NCBI GenBank assembly: GCA_017308135.1
Contig: JAFKFM010000012.1
Location: 152,859-216,858 of the forward strand
Reading direction: 5' to 3'
Length of the DNA: 64,000 nt
From: Alphaproteobacteria bacterium
GTDB taxonomy: Bacteria; Pseudomonadota; Alphaproteobacteria; CACIAM-22H2
The notes beneath the pieces were generated by a model. It was not told the origin of the DNA. It saw only the letters and a program-made list of their open reading frames with translations, and searched no databases. This document shows positions 1-8,414 of the stretch, one piece after another; position 1 is the first letter of the stretch; each line of letters starts with the position of its first letter. A program made the position numbers and the translations under genes.

Positions 1-424
1 ACGTTTCGCCGCCGATCGGCGGCAAAATGACCGGGTGCAGGATCGTCGCGAAACACGGCGTGGACAGGAACGACTTGTCGGTGTGCCAGCGCTTGGTTTC
101 AAGATCGCCGAGCGGCTTGCCGTCGCGGCCGATATTGGTGACGATGTTCAGCAACGGCAGCGGATTTTCGCGCCCCCGGTTGGCGATGACGAAAAGCTCG
201 AGCGAACCGAATTGCTGCGTGAAAGCGACTTGCTGCTCGCCGCTCAGCGATTGGTCGCGAAAGCAGATGGCCTTGTGGCGGACCAAAGCGTCCAGCACGG
301 CCTTGCGCGTCGCGTCGTTCAGCGGTTTGCGCAAGTCCAACCCGATGATCTCGGCCGCGAATTTGTCCGAGAGCGGGCGGATCGTGAATGGCGCCGGCCC
401 GCTGTTTCCCGAAACGTCAGACAT
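1..424 (-). CDS. TauD/TfdA-family Fe(II)/2-oxoglutarate dioxygenase, partial (N-terminal part)
   Basis: Only the first 141 codons lie in the window; the gene runs off the left edge. The translation has the TauD/TfdA fold start (IIGLDLRKPL, residues 26-35) and the metal-binding W-H-T-D motif at about residues 113-116, followed by KSF. Enzymes of this family couple 2-oxoglutarate decarboxylation to hydroxylation of a small substrate, often a sulfonate, aryloxyacid or carnitine precursor. The start at 424 is chosen because AGGAGA lies 8 bases upstream; an ATG at 431 meets a stop after four codons. It is related to the complete dioxygenase at 4730-5593 and is transcribed away from the operon beginning at 939. 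Substrate unknown. Confidence 0.87.
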   Translation of the reverse strand, partial: MSDVSGNSGPAPFTIRPLSDKFAAEIIGLDLRKPLNDATRKAVLDALVRHKAICFRDQSLSGEQQVAFTQQFGSLELFVIANRGRENPLPLLNIVTNIGRDGKPLGDLETKRWHTDKSFLSTPCFATILHPVILPPIGGET

Positions 425-938
425 CACTCATGTCTCCTGAAAAAGTGTCTCCTGATAAAGCGTTCCTCGACCCGCGGATTGATCGCGCGGCATTGGAGAT
501 TTTCACGGACCGCATTCGCTGCGAAACGTAAATCCGCATCTCCAGTCCTCGATTTGTATGCAGCTTTAAATGAGAAATTCAAGAACCGAGTAGTTCGAGC
601 TGGTATGCGACGCGAAAACCGATCAAAGAATTCGGCGTCGAAACAATCCGATCGCGGTCGATGCCACGGACGCGCAGCTTGCATCTATAAACAAGGTGCT
701 TCTCGCCGACGCGAAGAACTGGTTCGCTTCGCACAAGCCGGAATTAATCGGTCTCCGACATGAAATCGCTTCCGCGCGCGATGCGGGCGGAAGCGCAGAT
801 CGACGGCATACAATTCGCCCCATATAATTTTTATATGACGCGCGTTTCATTGTGTTTTGGACATGCCCTTCGCGCATGAGGCGAAATGGCATCAATACGA
901 AACGCCGCGACGCGCGGCGCAACGGGAGAGACGCGGCT
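425..938. other. Long intergenic region between divergent genes
   Basis: This 514-base gap separates the leftward dioxygenase from the rightward dehydrogenase operon, so it should carry both promoters. It is less GC-biased than its surroundings. The clearest element is an AT-rich inverted repeat at 821-837, described separately. Frame 594-827 on the + strand is open for 77 codons and reads like protein (for example LLADAKNWFASHKPELI near 696-746), but it has no ATG or GTG at its beginning and no ribosome site. It may be the decayed tail of a lost gene or chance. No RNA gene or transposon end was seen. Confidence 0.6.
821..837. promoter_or_regulatory. AT-rich inverted repeat, candidate operator
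   Basis: CATATA and TATATG form perfect 6-base arms around ATTTT, about 100 bases upstream of the dehydrogenase start at 939. The placement and symmetry fit a repressor site for the 939-5593 operon, for example of a GntR-type regulator. No candidate regulator gene is adjacent, so the assignment is an inference. Confidence 0.4.
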
Positions 939-1823
939 TTGCGCATCGGGTTCGTCGGTCTTGGAAATATGGGCACGCCGATGGTGCGGCGCCTGCTCGG
1001 CGCGGGGCATTCGGTCGCCGTGTTCAGCCGCAATACGGCCGAGCGCGACCGCTTAGTCGCCGAGGGCGCCATCCGCGCCGAGAATCTCTCGGCTTTGGTC
1101 CGCAATATCGACGCGTTGTGCGGCTGCCGCGTGACGCCACACGATTCGGAATCGTTGTTTCTAGCGCCCGAAACGATCGCCGCCGGCGCGCCGCGCGGCC
1201 TGCTCTGCGTCGACTTTTCGACGATCGATCAGGCGACGTCGATCAGAATCTCCAACCGGCTTGCGGCGTCCGGAATTCAGTATCTCGACGCGCCGGTCAG
1301 CGGCGGCCCGAGTGCCGCGGCCAAGGGCACGCTCAGCGTCATGGTCGGCGGCACGCAAGCCGCGTTCGATCGCGCCAAGCCGATCTTCGACGCCGTCGGC
1401 GGCAGCGTCACGTTCATGGGCCCGCCGGGAACCGGCGTGGCGATCAAGCTTTGCAACAACCTGATCACCGGCACGATGCACGTGTTGATCGCCGAGGCGA
1501 TGGTGCTGGCGACGAAGGCGGGGATCGAGCCGCAGAAGGTCTACGACGTGCTGCGCGCAAGCTCGGCGCGCAGCAACACGCTGGAGCGCGTGATGCCGCA
1601 GCACTTCCTGCCGCGCGACTTCGAGCCGCGCTCGGCACTCACCACGATCATCAAGGATCTCGACTGCGCCGCCGCCACCGCGCGCCTGCACGGGATGACG
1701 CTGCGTTTGCCCGAGACGGCGCGCAAATGCTTCCTGGAAGCCGCCGCGGACGGGCATGGCGCAAAGGATCTCGCCGCCGTGATTTTGACGCTGGAGCGCC
1801 AAGCGGACGCGCAAGCGGCTTGA
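939..1823 (+). CDS. NAD(P)-dependent beta-hydroxyacid dehydrogenase (3-hydroxyisobutyrate dehydrogenase family)
   Basis: The 294-residue protein oxidises a beta-hydroxy acid with NAD(P). It opens with the Rossmann motif GLGNMG (residues 7-12), has the substrate-binding DAPVSGG motif (about 117-123) and the catalytic lysine of GVAIKLCNN (Lys170, Asn174). A TTG start at 939 is preferred: GGGAGAG lies 8 bases upstream and the Rossmann strand then begins at residue 3, as in the family. An ATG at 852 would add 29 non-homologous residues. It is the first gene of a unit with TAXI-TRAP transporter genes and a dioxygenase. The family also holds tartronate semialdehyde and 6-phosphogluconate-like reductases, so the substrate is open. 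Confidence 0.88.
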   Translation: MRIGFVGLGNMGTPMVRRLLGAGHSVAVFSRNTAERDRLVAEGAIRAENLSALVRNIDALCGCRVTPHDSESLFLAPETIAAGAPRGLLCVDFSTIDQATSIRISNRLAASGIQYLDAPVSGGPSAAAKGTLSVMVGGTQAAFDRAKPIFDAVGGSVTFMGPPGTGVAIKLCNNLITGTMHVLIAEAMVLATKAGIEPQKVYDVLRASSARSNTLERVMPQHFLPRDFEPRSALTTIIKDLDCAAATARLHGMTLRLPETARKCFLEAAADGHGAKDLAAVILTLERQADAQAA

Positions 1824-1869
1824 CGCTCACCCGACAAGAAACAACGACAACCCTCCGGAGGAACCCCAA

Positions 1870-2823
1870 ATGATGAAATTCGGACGCAACCTTGCGGTCG
1901 CCGCCGCCCTGTTCACGGCGGCACCGATGGCCGCCGGCGCGCAGGAACGGCTCGTGATGGCCGGCTCCTCGTCCGGCGGCACGTCGCATCTCTATTTCGC
2001 CGCCGTCGCGACGATGATCAACAAATACATCCCCGGCGTCGAAGCCAGCGCGCGCAGCGGCGGCACGGCCGAGAACGTGATGCTGATCGAACGCGGCGAA
2101 GTGAAGATCGGCGTGACCGAGCCGGGCGCGGCGTTCCTGCTGCAAGGTGCGGACTGGCGCCAGAAGACGCGTCTGCGCACGCTCTACGCGATGTTCACGA
2201 CGCCCTATCACATCATCGTTCCGGCGGAATCGCCCGCACGCACGCTCGCCGACCTCAAGGGCAAGCGCGTCGCGGTCGGCACGCGCCAGGGCGGCGAAGC
2301 CTATCTGTTCCAGCGCGTGCTCGACTCGCTGGGCATGCGCGAAAGCGATTTCCGCGTCGAGTATCTCGGCAAGGGCGAAGGCATCAACGCGTATAAGGAC
2401 AATGTTCTCGACGCGATGTTCTATCTCTGCCCGCTGCCCTGCCCGGTCGTGACGGAAGTCGCCACGCATCCGCGCGGGGCGCGCATCATCCCGCTGTCGG
2501 GCGACGAAGTCGGCAAGATCAAGGGCAAGTATGGCTGGTACGGCGACTTCCAGATCGACAAGGACGTCTACACCAACGCGTTGAAGAATCTTTCGGCCGA
2601 TACGCGCACGGTGACCGAGTGGAGCTACGTCGTCGTGCGCGACGATTTCCCCGCCGAACTCGGCTATAAGATCGTCAAGATGCTGGACGAGAAATACGAC
2701 GAGCTCGTCGGCTCGTTCCGGCCGGCCGGAACGTCGACCGCCGCCAACACCGCCCAGTATCCGGGCTTCGCGCTGCATTCCGCGACGCAGCGTTATCTGA
2801 CCGAAAAAGGTCTGTTGAAGTGA
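1870..2823 (+). CDS. TAXI-family TRAP transporter solute-binding protein
   Basis: This 317-residue periplasmic protein captures the substrate for a TRAP transporter. Residues 1-24 form a signal peptide ending AAGA before the glutamine. The mature part has the TAXI hallmarks: GSSSGGTSHLYFAAVATMIN, the SGGTAENVMLIERGEVKIGV segment and LKGKRVAVGTRQGG (about 133-146). A strong GGAGGA lies 7 bases before ATG 1870; ATG 1873 is a possible alternative. It sits 46 bases after the dehydrogenase gene, and its stop overlaps the GTG start of the permease. TAXI proteins are often linked to glutamate, 2-oxoglutarate or other carboxylates, but no substrate is indicated here. Confidence 0.93.
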   Translation: MMKFGRNLAVAAALFTAAPMAAGAQERLVMAGSSSGGTSHLYFAAVATMINKYIPGVEASARSGGTAENVMLIERGEVKIGVTEPGAAFLLQGADWRQKTRLRTLYAMFTTPYHIIVPAESPARTLADLKGKRVAVGTRQGGEAYLFQRVLDSLGMRESDFRVEYLGKGEGINAYKDNVLDAMFYLCPLPCPVVTEVATHPRGARIIPLSGDEVGKIKGKYGWYGDFQIDKDVYTNALKNLSADTRTVTEWSYVVVRDDFPAELGYKIVKMLDEKYDELVGSFRPAGTSTAANTAQYPGFALHSATQRYLTEKGLLK

Positions 2824-4724
2824 GCTCAACGGGCGAGATGAACGAAGGCCCCGCCGCCGGCACGGAGCGCTACATGCGCTACGCGGCCGGCGCGGTCGGC
2901 CTGTCGATGGCGGCATTCCATCTCTACACGGCGCTGACGGTCGTCTTCTCGCCGATGATCCAGCGCAGCGTCCATCTCGCCTTCGCGCTTGCGATGCTCT
3001 TTCTCATAACACCCGGCGGCGGGCGTTCCGGTCCTTTCGACCGGTTCACCCGTATCGCCGCGGCGGTGTTGAGCGTCGTCGTCTGCGTCTACGCGGCGAT
3101 CGAGTTCACATCCCCGGAGATTTTGCGCGTTATCGACCCGCTGCCGATGGATCTCGTCCTCGGCACGGTCCTGACCTTGCTGCTGCTCGAAGCCACCCGC
3201 CGCACGGCCGGCCCTTCGCTCGCGATCGTCGCGGCGGTGTTCCTGGCCTACGCCTTCCTGGGTCCCCATCTGCCGGGTTTGGTCGGCCATCCGGGTTTCT
3301 CGTATTCCCAAGTCGTGTCGTCGATGTTCATCCGCTTGGAAGGCATCTTCGGCACCGCTCTGGGTTCCAGCGCCACTTATATCTACGTCTTCATCCTGTT
3401 CGGCGCGTTCATGATGCGCATGGGCGGCGGCGATTTCTTCATCCGCCTCGCCCAGGCCGCGATCGGTTCTTCGCGCGGTGCCGCCGCCAAGGTTTCGGTG
3501 CTGGCGAGCGCGCTGTTCGCGACGATCACCGGCACGGGCCCCGGCAACGCCGCCGCCGTCGGCACGGTGACGATCCCCACGATGATGCGCGCCGGTTATT
3601 CCGGCCGTATCGCGGCCGCACTCGAAGCGGCCGCGTCGGTCGGCGGGCAAATCATGCCGCCGATCATGGGCGCGTCGGCCTTCATCATGGCCGATCTGCT
3701 GAACGTGCCCTATTTCGAGATCGCGAAGGCCGCGTTCATTCCGGCGTCGATGTATTTCATCGCGTTGTTCATCACCGCCGATCTCGAAGCCGCCCGCCAC
3801 GGCCTGAAGGGCACGCCGCGCGACGAATTGCCCAAGATGGGCGATGTGATCCGCGAAGGCTGGCACTACCTTGTTCCCGTCGGCGTGCTGATCTACCTGC
3901 TCGGCATCGAGCAGATCTCGCCCAGCCGCGCGGGCGCTTGGGCCGCTTTGTCGTTCATTCCCGTGTGGCTCGGCCGCGAACTGATCGCGCGCCGCAAGAT
4001 CCAATGGCGCAACATCCTCGACGCGCTCGAGGAAGCCTCGCGGGGCGCCGTCATGATCGCCGCCGCCTGCGCCATTATCGGCATCGTGATGAACGTGACC
4101 GATCTGACCGGTCTCGGTCTCAAATTCACGTCGCTGATCGTCGGTTTCTCGGGCGGCACGCTGATCGGCCTTCTGGCCGTGACGGCGCTGGCCGCGATCC
4201 TTCTGGGCACCGGCCTGCCGACGACCGCGACCTATCTGATCGTCGCGATCCTGGTGGCGCCCGCACTGGCGAAGATGGGCGTGCCGCCGATCGCGGCGCA
4301 TCTCTTCGTCTTCTATTTCGGCGTCATCTCCGATCTCACGCCGCCGACCGCCGTGTCGTGCTACGTGGCGGGCGGCATCGCGGGCGAATCCGGCATGAAG
4401 GTCTCGATCTCGGCCACGCGCATCGCGCTGCCCGCCTTGATCGTGCCGTTCATGTTCGTCTACCAGCCCGCCTTGCTGCTGCAAGGCGAATGGATCGACA
4501 TCATCCTCGCCACGGGCGCCACGCTCGCGGGCATCCTGGCGGTATCGGCGGCCCTCGTCGGCTATTGGCGCCATCCGCTATCGACGGTCGAGCGCACGGC
4601 GGCGATCGTCGCGGGCATCTTGCTGATTTTCCCCGACCGCATGGTCGGTCTCGCCGGCCTTGCGATCCTCGCGGGCCTCGCCTTCCTGGGCCGCGCGAAG
4701 AAGACGCCGGCCGGCGCGGAGTGA
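2820..4724 (+). CDS. TRAP transporter fused permease (4TM/12TM type)
   Basis: The 634-residue inner-membrane protein fuses the small and large TRAP permease subunits, the form that works with TAXI binding proteins. About five hydrophobic segments in the first 200 residues are followed by the DctM-like core, with SALFATITGTGPGNAAAVGT (about 224-243), GGQIMPPIMGASAFIMA (about 272-288) and LGTGLPTTATYLIVAILVAP (about 463-482). It uses sodium or proton symport with the periplasmic partner encoded just upstream. GTG 2820 overlaps the TGA of the binding-protein gene by four bases, implying translational coupling; ATG 2838 is an alternative. Confidence 0.92.
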   Translation: MSSTGEMNEGPAAGTERYMRYAAGAVGLSMAAFHLYTALTVVFSPMIQRSVHLAFALAMLFLITPGGGRSGPFDRFTRIAAAVLSVVVCVYAAIEFTSPEILRVIDPLPMDLVLGTVLTLLLLEATRRTAGPSLAIVAAVFLAYAFLGPHLPGLVGHPGFSYSQVVSSMFIRLEGIFGTALGSSATYIYVFILFGAFMMRMGGGDFFIRLAQAAIGSSRGAAAKVSVLASALFATITGTGPGNAAAVGTVTIPTMMRAGYSGRIAAALEAAASVGGQIMPPIMGASAFIMADLLNVPYFEIAKAAFIPASMYFIALFITADLEAARHGLKGTPRDELPKMGDVIREGWHYLVPVGVLIYLLGIEQISPSRAGAWAALSFIPVWLGRELIARRKIQWRNILDALEEASRGAVMIAAACAIIGIVMNVTDLTGLGLKFTSLIVGFSGGTLIGLLAVTALAAILLGTGLPTTATYLIVAILVAPALAKMGVPPIAAHLFVFYFGVISDLTPPTAVSCYVAGGIAGESGMKVSISATRIALPALIVPFMFVYQPALLLQGEWIDIILATGATLAGILAVSAALVGYWRHPLSTVERTAAIVAGILLIFPDRMVGLAGLAILAGLAFLGRAKKTPAGAE

Positions 4725-4729
4725 ACGAC

Positions 4730-5593
4730 ATGGGTATCGCGAATCCGGGTGCCGTCGCGCCCTTCCAGATCGCGCCATTGATGGCGGGTTTCGGCGCGTC
4801 GATCGAGGGCGCGGATCTTTCCAATCCTGTCCATCTCGACGCGCTGAAGACCGCGTTCCGCGACCACCGCCTGGTCGCCGTGCGCGGCCAGGCCCTGACG
4901 AAGGAGAAGATGTTCGCCTTCGCGAGCGCTTTCGGCGCGATCGAAGGCCATACGGTGCGTCAGCACGATGGCTCGAAATGGGACGCGGTGCACACGGTCA
5001 CCAATCTCGACGCCAACGGCAATCCGGTCGAGAAGCCGTTCATCAACTCGAACTATTTCTGGCACACGGACAAGTCGTTCCTGAAAAAGCCGGCGCTGAC
5101 GACCATGCTGCACGCGGTCGAGCTGCCGCCTAAAGGCGGCGACACGCAGTTCGCCGACATGACCGCCGCCTATCGCGCGCTGTCTGACGGCACGAAGAAG
5201 CGCATCGAAGGCATGCGCGTCGTCCATTCGCTGGAATATATGCGCCGCTACACCGGCAGCGCGCCGCCGACCGAAGACGATCTCGCTTCCGCGCCGCCGA
5301 TTGCCCATCCCTTGGTGCGCACGCATCAGGAAACGGGCGACAAGTCGCTCTATCTCGGCATGTACTGCTCGCATATCGACGGCATGCCGGTCGAGGAAGG
5401 CCGCAAGCTGGTCGAGGAACTGCAAGCGCACGCGACGTCGGAGCGCTTCGTCTACACCCACAATTGGCGGCCGGGCGATCTGATGTTCTGGGACAATCGC
5501 TGCACGCTGCATCGCGCCATCGCGAATTACGAGATGGGCAAGCACCGGCGCGTGCTGATGCGCGTCGTCGTCAAGGGCGACGCGCCCTTCTGA
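4730..5593 (+). CDS. TauD/TfdA-family Fe(II)/2-oxoglutarate dioxygenase
   Basis: The 287-residue enzyme has the facial-triad motif W-H-T-D (His112, Asp114), the distal metal histidine in CTLHRA (about His261) and the 2-oxoglutarate-binding arginine in RRVLMR (about 273-278). Length is normal for the family. ATG 4730 has GGAG eight bases upstream; a GTG at 4721 would add three residues. It is the last gene of the dehydrogenase-TRAP unit and ends two bases before the convergent ThuA-like gene stops. It resembles the partial dioxygenase at 1-424 (shared WHTDKSF). A likely role is hydroxylation that opens the imported compound for cleavage. The substrate is not deducible. Confidence 0.93.
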   Translation: MGIANPGAVAPFQIAPLMAGFGASIEGADLSNPVHLDALKTAFRDHRLVAVRGQALTKEKMFAFASAFGAIEGHTVRQHDGSKWDAVHTVTNLDANGNPVEKPFINSNYFWHTDKSFLKKPALTTMLHAVELPPKGGDTQFADMTAAYRALSDGTKKRIEGMRVVHSLEYMRRYTGSAPPTEDDLASAPPIAHPLVRTHQETGDKSLYLGMYCSHIDGMPVEEGRKLVEELQAHATSERFVYTHNWRPGDLMFWDNRCTLHRAIANYEMGKHRRVLMRVVVKGDAPF

Positions 5594-5594
5594 G

Positions 5595-6293
5595 CTATTC
5601 CGTCAGCCAGCGCGCCGCGTTGGCGAGCAAGCGGCGATGGGCCGGCGTTTCCAGCGAACGCCGGTCGTGACCCAGCGTGTCGCACACCACCCGGCCCTTC
5701 TTGTGGCCGCGCGCCCACACGGCCGGCCACGCACCCTTGTCGTACGCCGTCGCGCGCACGGTCGCCAGCGGCGCGATGTCGTCCAGCAGGTCGAGATCCT
5801 GATAGGCCTCGTCCTCCGCTAGATCGAACGCGGGCACGCCGTCCATCACCGGATGCGCGCGGCCGGTCGGCGCCACATGCACGGGACCACGCGGCGGATG
5901 GCTGGAAACGCCCCAGCGCCACACGCCGCCCGTAATGTCGCGCAAGCCCGGCCAATCGTCGAAACAGATCAGGCCGGTGTGCAACACCAGCAAACCGCCG
6001 CCTTGCGCGACATGGGATTCCAGCGCCGATTGCCCGCGCGGCGACAGCGCGAACCCCCATTGCGCGCGATGCGGCGCGTATTTCTCGCCGGTCGTCATCG
6101 TCCAGCGCAGCGCATAGAGCGTCGCCAGACGATATTCGCCCCAAGCGAGGGTTTCGAGCCCCGCATCGATATCCTCGGTCACGTCGCTGCGGCAACCGGC
6201 GTCGGCGAGACACGCCGCCAGAGCCGAAGCCGAATCCGCGAACGGATGGCCGATGCCGCCGGTCAGGATGAGATTGCGCACGCGCCCGCTCAT
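5595..6293 (-). CDS. ThuA-like domain protein
   Basis: This 232-residue protein belongs to the ThuA-like, glutamine-amidotransferase-fold family often found in sugar utilisation clusters. Visible features are the start NLILTGGIGHPFADSA, the core motif GGGLLVLHTGLICFDDW, HPVMDG (conserved HP, followed by DLAEDEAYQDLD) and the closing GRVVCDTLGHD. The biochemical activity of the family is not established. ATG 6293 overlaps the stop of the upstream SDR by four bases. It is the last of seven leftward genes (11042 to 5595) and converges on the TauD-like gene with a one-base gap, leaving no room for a separate terminator. Confidence 0.88.
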   Translation of the reverse strand: MSGRVRNLILTGGIGHPFADSASALAACLADAGCRSDVTEDIDAGLETLAWGEYRLATLYALRWTMTTGEKYAPHRAQWGFALSPRGQSALESHVAQGGGLLVLHTGLICFDDWPGLRDITGGVWRWGVSSHPPRGPVHVAPTGRAHPVMDGVPAFDLAEDEAYQDLDLLDDIAPLATVRATAYDKGAWPAVWARGHKKGRVVCDTLGHDRRSLETPAHRRLLANAARWLTE

Positions 6294-7072
6294 ACGCGCG
6301 GCTTGGGCGCCGGGCGCGGCATTTGAAGCTTCAAGCTGAACGACACGCCGCCATCGACCATCAAATGCTGGCCATGGACGTAGCGCGCCTCGGGCGAGGC
6401 CAGGAAGAACACGGCGTTCGCCACGTCTTCCGCTTTGCCCAGCGAACGTGCGGGCACGGTGCGGCTGCGCAGATCGCGCACCGTGTCGTCGCGATAGATC
6501 TGTTCCGACATGCCCGCATCGATAAAGCCCGGCCCCACCGCGTTGACGCGTATACCGCGCGGCCCCAGCGACAAGGCGAGATGCTGGGTAAGCGAGGCGA
6601 GCCCCGCCTTCGCCGCCGGATAGGCGCCCGCGTCGGGGCTGGGGGCGACGGCGTTGAGCGAGGTGATGTTGACGATGGCGCCATGCTTGCGCGCGACCAT
6701 GCGCTTGGCCGCGGATTTCGCGACGACAAAAGCGCCGACGAGATTGACGTCGATCACGCGGCGGAAATCCGCGACCGAATGTTCCAGCAGATCGCCGAAA
6801 CGCACGATCCCGGCGTTGTTGACCAGCACGTCGGGCGAATGCCCGAAAGTCGCCGCGATCTTGTCCATCGCGGCTTCGATCGACGCTTCGTCGGTCACAT
6901 CGCCCGCGACGGCGAGACTGCCCGGCAACGTCGCCGCCGCCGTGTCGAGCGCCTTGGCGTCGAGATCGAGAAGCGCGACTTGGTCGCCATGCGCGTGGAA
7001 GCGCGCGGCGATGGCGAGCCCCAAGCCCCCAGCGGCACCTGTGATCAGAACGACGCGTTTGCTGTTCGGCAT
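6290..7072 (-). CDS. SDR-family oxidoreductase
   Basis: This 260-residue classical short-chain dehydrogenase has the nucleotide motif GAAGGLG (residues 12-18), NNAG, the catalytic serine in NITSLNAVA and the YPAAK form of YxxxK. The C-terminal DGGVSFSL segment is typical. It probably interconverts an alcohol and a ketone with NAD(P). ATG 7072 begins MPNSKR. It follows another SDR after 11 bases and overlaps the ThuA-like gene. Three SDRs in one operon suggest several successive oxidations or epimerisation through keto intermediates. Substrate unknown. Confidence 0.9.
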   Translation of the reverse strand: MPNSKRVVLITGAAGGLGLAIAARFHAHGDQVALLDLDAKALDTAAATLPGSLAVAGDVTDEASIEAAMDKIAATFGHSPDVLVNNAGIVRFGDLLEHSVADFRRVIDVNLVGAFVVAKSAAKRMVARKHGAIVNITSLNAVAPSPDAGAYPAAKAGLASLTQHLALSLGPRGIRVNAVGPGFIDAGMSEQIYRDDTVRDLRSRTVPARSLGKAEDVANAVFFLASPEARYVHGQHLMVDGGVSFSLKLQMPRPAPKPRV

Positions 7073-7083
7073 TTCGTGGAACC

Positions 7084-7872
7084 CTAAAGCGGCGATTGCA
7101 CCGCGCCGCCATCGACCTGGATCGCCATGCCGGTCAGATAGCTCGCGCGTTCGGAAGCCAAGAAGACGACGACGTCGGCGATCTCCTCGGGCCGGCCGAA
7201 GCGACCGGCGGGAATCGTTCCGGCGATATCGACGGCGACGGCGTCGTAGGATTTGCCCGCAGACCCCGCGCGTGCGCCGACGACTTGGCGCATGCGGTCG
7301 GTTTCGGTCCAGCCGGGGCATACCGTGTTGACGGTTACGCCATCGGCCGCGACTTCGCCCGCCAATGTCTTGGCCCAGCCGACGGCGCCCAGACGAATGC
7401 CGTTCGATAGCATCAAGCCCGCGATCGGCTGGCGCACGCCGTAGGAGCTGATATTGACGATGCGCCCCCAACGCTGCGCCCGCATCGCGGGTAGCACGGC
7501 GCGCGTCGCGCGGATGGCGGACATCAGCGTCGTTTCGAACGCCTTCCGCCAATCGTCGTCCGACAGCGCGTCGAACTTGCCGGGCTTGGGCCCGGCGGCG
7601 TTGTTGACCAGGATATGGGCGGACCCGAATTCCGCCGCGACCTTGGCGAAGAAAGCGTCAGACGCTTTCTCGTCGGCGACATCGGCCCGGAAAGCCAGCA
7701 CGTTGCCGCCCGCTTGCGCGATAAGGGTGCGCGCGGCTTCCAGCCGATCCGCGTCGCGCCCGCAAATCGCGACCTTCGCACCTTCGCGCGCGAAGCGCAG
7801 CGCGCTGGCCAAACCGATACCGGCCGTGCCGCCCAAGACGATCGCCGTCTTTCCGTCGAGACCGAGTTCCAT
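7084..7872 (-). CDS. SDR-like protein of the atypical BKR-like subgroup
   Basis: The 262-residue protein has a good Rossmann start (GGTAGIG), NNAAG and a closing DGGAVQ, but the catalytic YxxxK is replaced. Thirteen residues after the expected serine (NISSYG) it reads LSNGIRLG, putting Ser and Arg where Tyr and Lys normally stand. From memory, a known SDR subgroup, often annotated 3-oxoacyl-ACP reductase, shares this LSNxxR pattern, so this is a lineage feature rather than damage. ATG 7872 overlaps the TAA of the upstream cupin gene (TAATG). It may still bind NAD(P) and act on a substrate with different chemistry, or be structural. Confidence 0.88.
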   Translation of the reverse strand: MELGLDGKTAIVLGGTAGIGLASALRFAREGAKVAICGRDADRLEAARTLIAQAGGNVLAFRADVADEKASDAFFAKVAAEFGSAHILVNNAAGPKPGKFDALSDDDWRKAFETTLMSAIRATRAVLPAMRAQRWGRIVNISSYGVRQPIAGLMLSNGIRLGAVGWAKTLAGEVAADGVTVNTVCPGWTETDRMRQVVGARAGSAGKSYDAVAVDIAGTIPAGRFGRPEEIADVVVFLASERASYLTGMAIQVDGGAVQSPL

Positions 7873-8414
7873 TAGCGCGGTTTCTTCTTCACGACGGTGC
7901 CGTTCTCGGGATCGTAATAGCTGCGCTGCGCGTGATATGTGCCGGCGGCGACGGTGATCCCCCACGTATCGTCGACCGTCGCCATGAAGGAATGGATGTC
8001 GGCGGGCGGCGCCACCAGCGCCGTATCGCCCGGCATCAAGGTTCGATCGTCGACGACCCGCAATGTCGCCTTGCCGTCGACGGCGCCATCGTCCGTGCGC
8101 TCGTAAACCGTGTGCTTCACGGCGCCGCTATAGATCCCCATCGTTTCCCAATTGCCGTGATCATGCGCGGGGATGCGCTTGCCCTTCGGCAATTCGAACA
8201 GCAGGATCGACAGGTCGCCGTCGTAATAAAGGTAGAACGAGTTGGCGACATGGTTGCCCGCGCGCGGCACGCCCTTGGCGCGCAGATCGGGCAGCGCCAG
8301 CAATTCCCCGAACGGGACCTGCAACGCCCGCGTCAATGCGGCGGGATCGTCGGCATGGGCCGCGACGGCGGTGGCGATGGCGCGGATCGCGCGCGCGGAT
8401 TGCGGAACGCTCAT
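7872..8414 (-). CDS. Cysteine-dioxygenase-like (thiol dioxygenase fold) cupin
   Basis: The 180-residue protein has the cupin metal motif PAHDHGNWETMG near residues 89-100 and a third histidine in PPADIHSF, the three-His pattern of thiol dioxygenases. Enzymes of this group oxidise thiols such as cysteine or 3-mercaptopropionate to sulfinates, but distant members may have other roles. ATG 8414 is chosen because GGAGG lies 7 bases upstream; ATG 8441 is possible. It overlaps the TIM-barrel gene by four bases (ATGA) and the following SDR by one base. No other sulfur gene is in this operon, so the substrate is open. Confidence 0.82.
   Translation of the reverse strand: MSVPQSARAIRAIATAVAAHADDPAALTRALQVPFGELLALPDLRAKGVPRAGNHVANSFYLYYDGDLSILLFELPKGKRIPAHDHGNWETMGIYSGAVKHTVYERTDDGAVDGKATLRVVDDRTLMPGDTALVAPPADIHSFMATVDDTWGITVAAGTYHAQRSYYDPENGTVVKKKPR

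Noticed and set aside
2826..4574. A 582-codon open frame antisense to the TRAP permease
   Set aside because: Composition (runs of Asp, Arg, Gly, His) is typical of antisense reading of a GC-rich membrane protein gene; no domain recognised.
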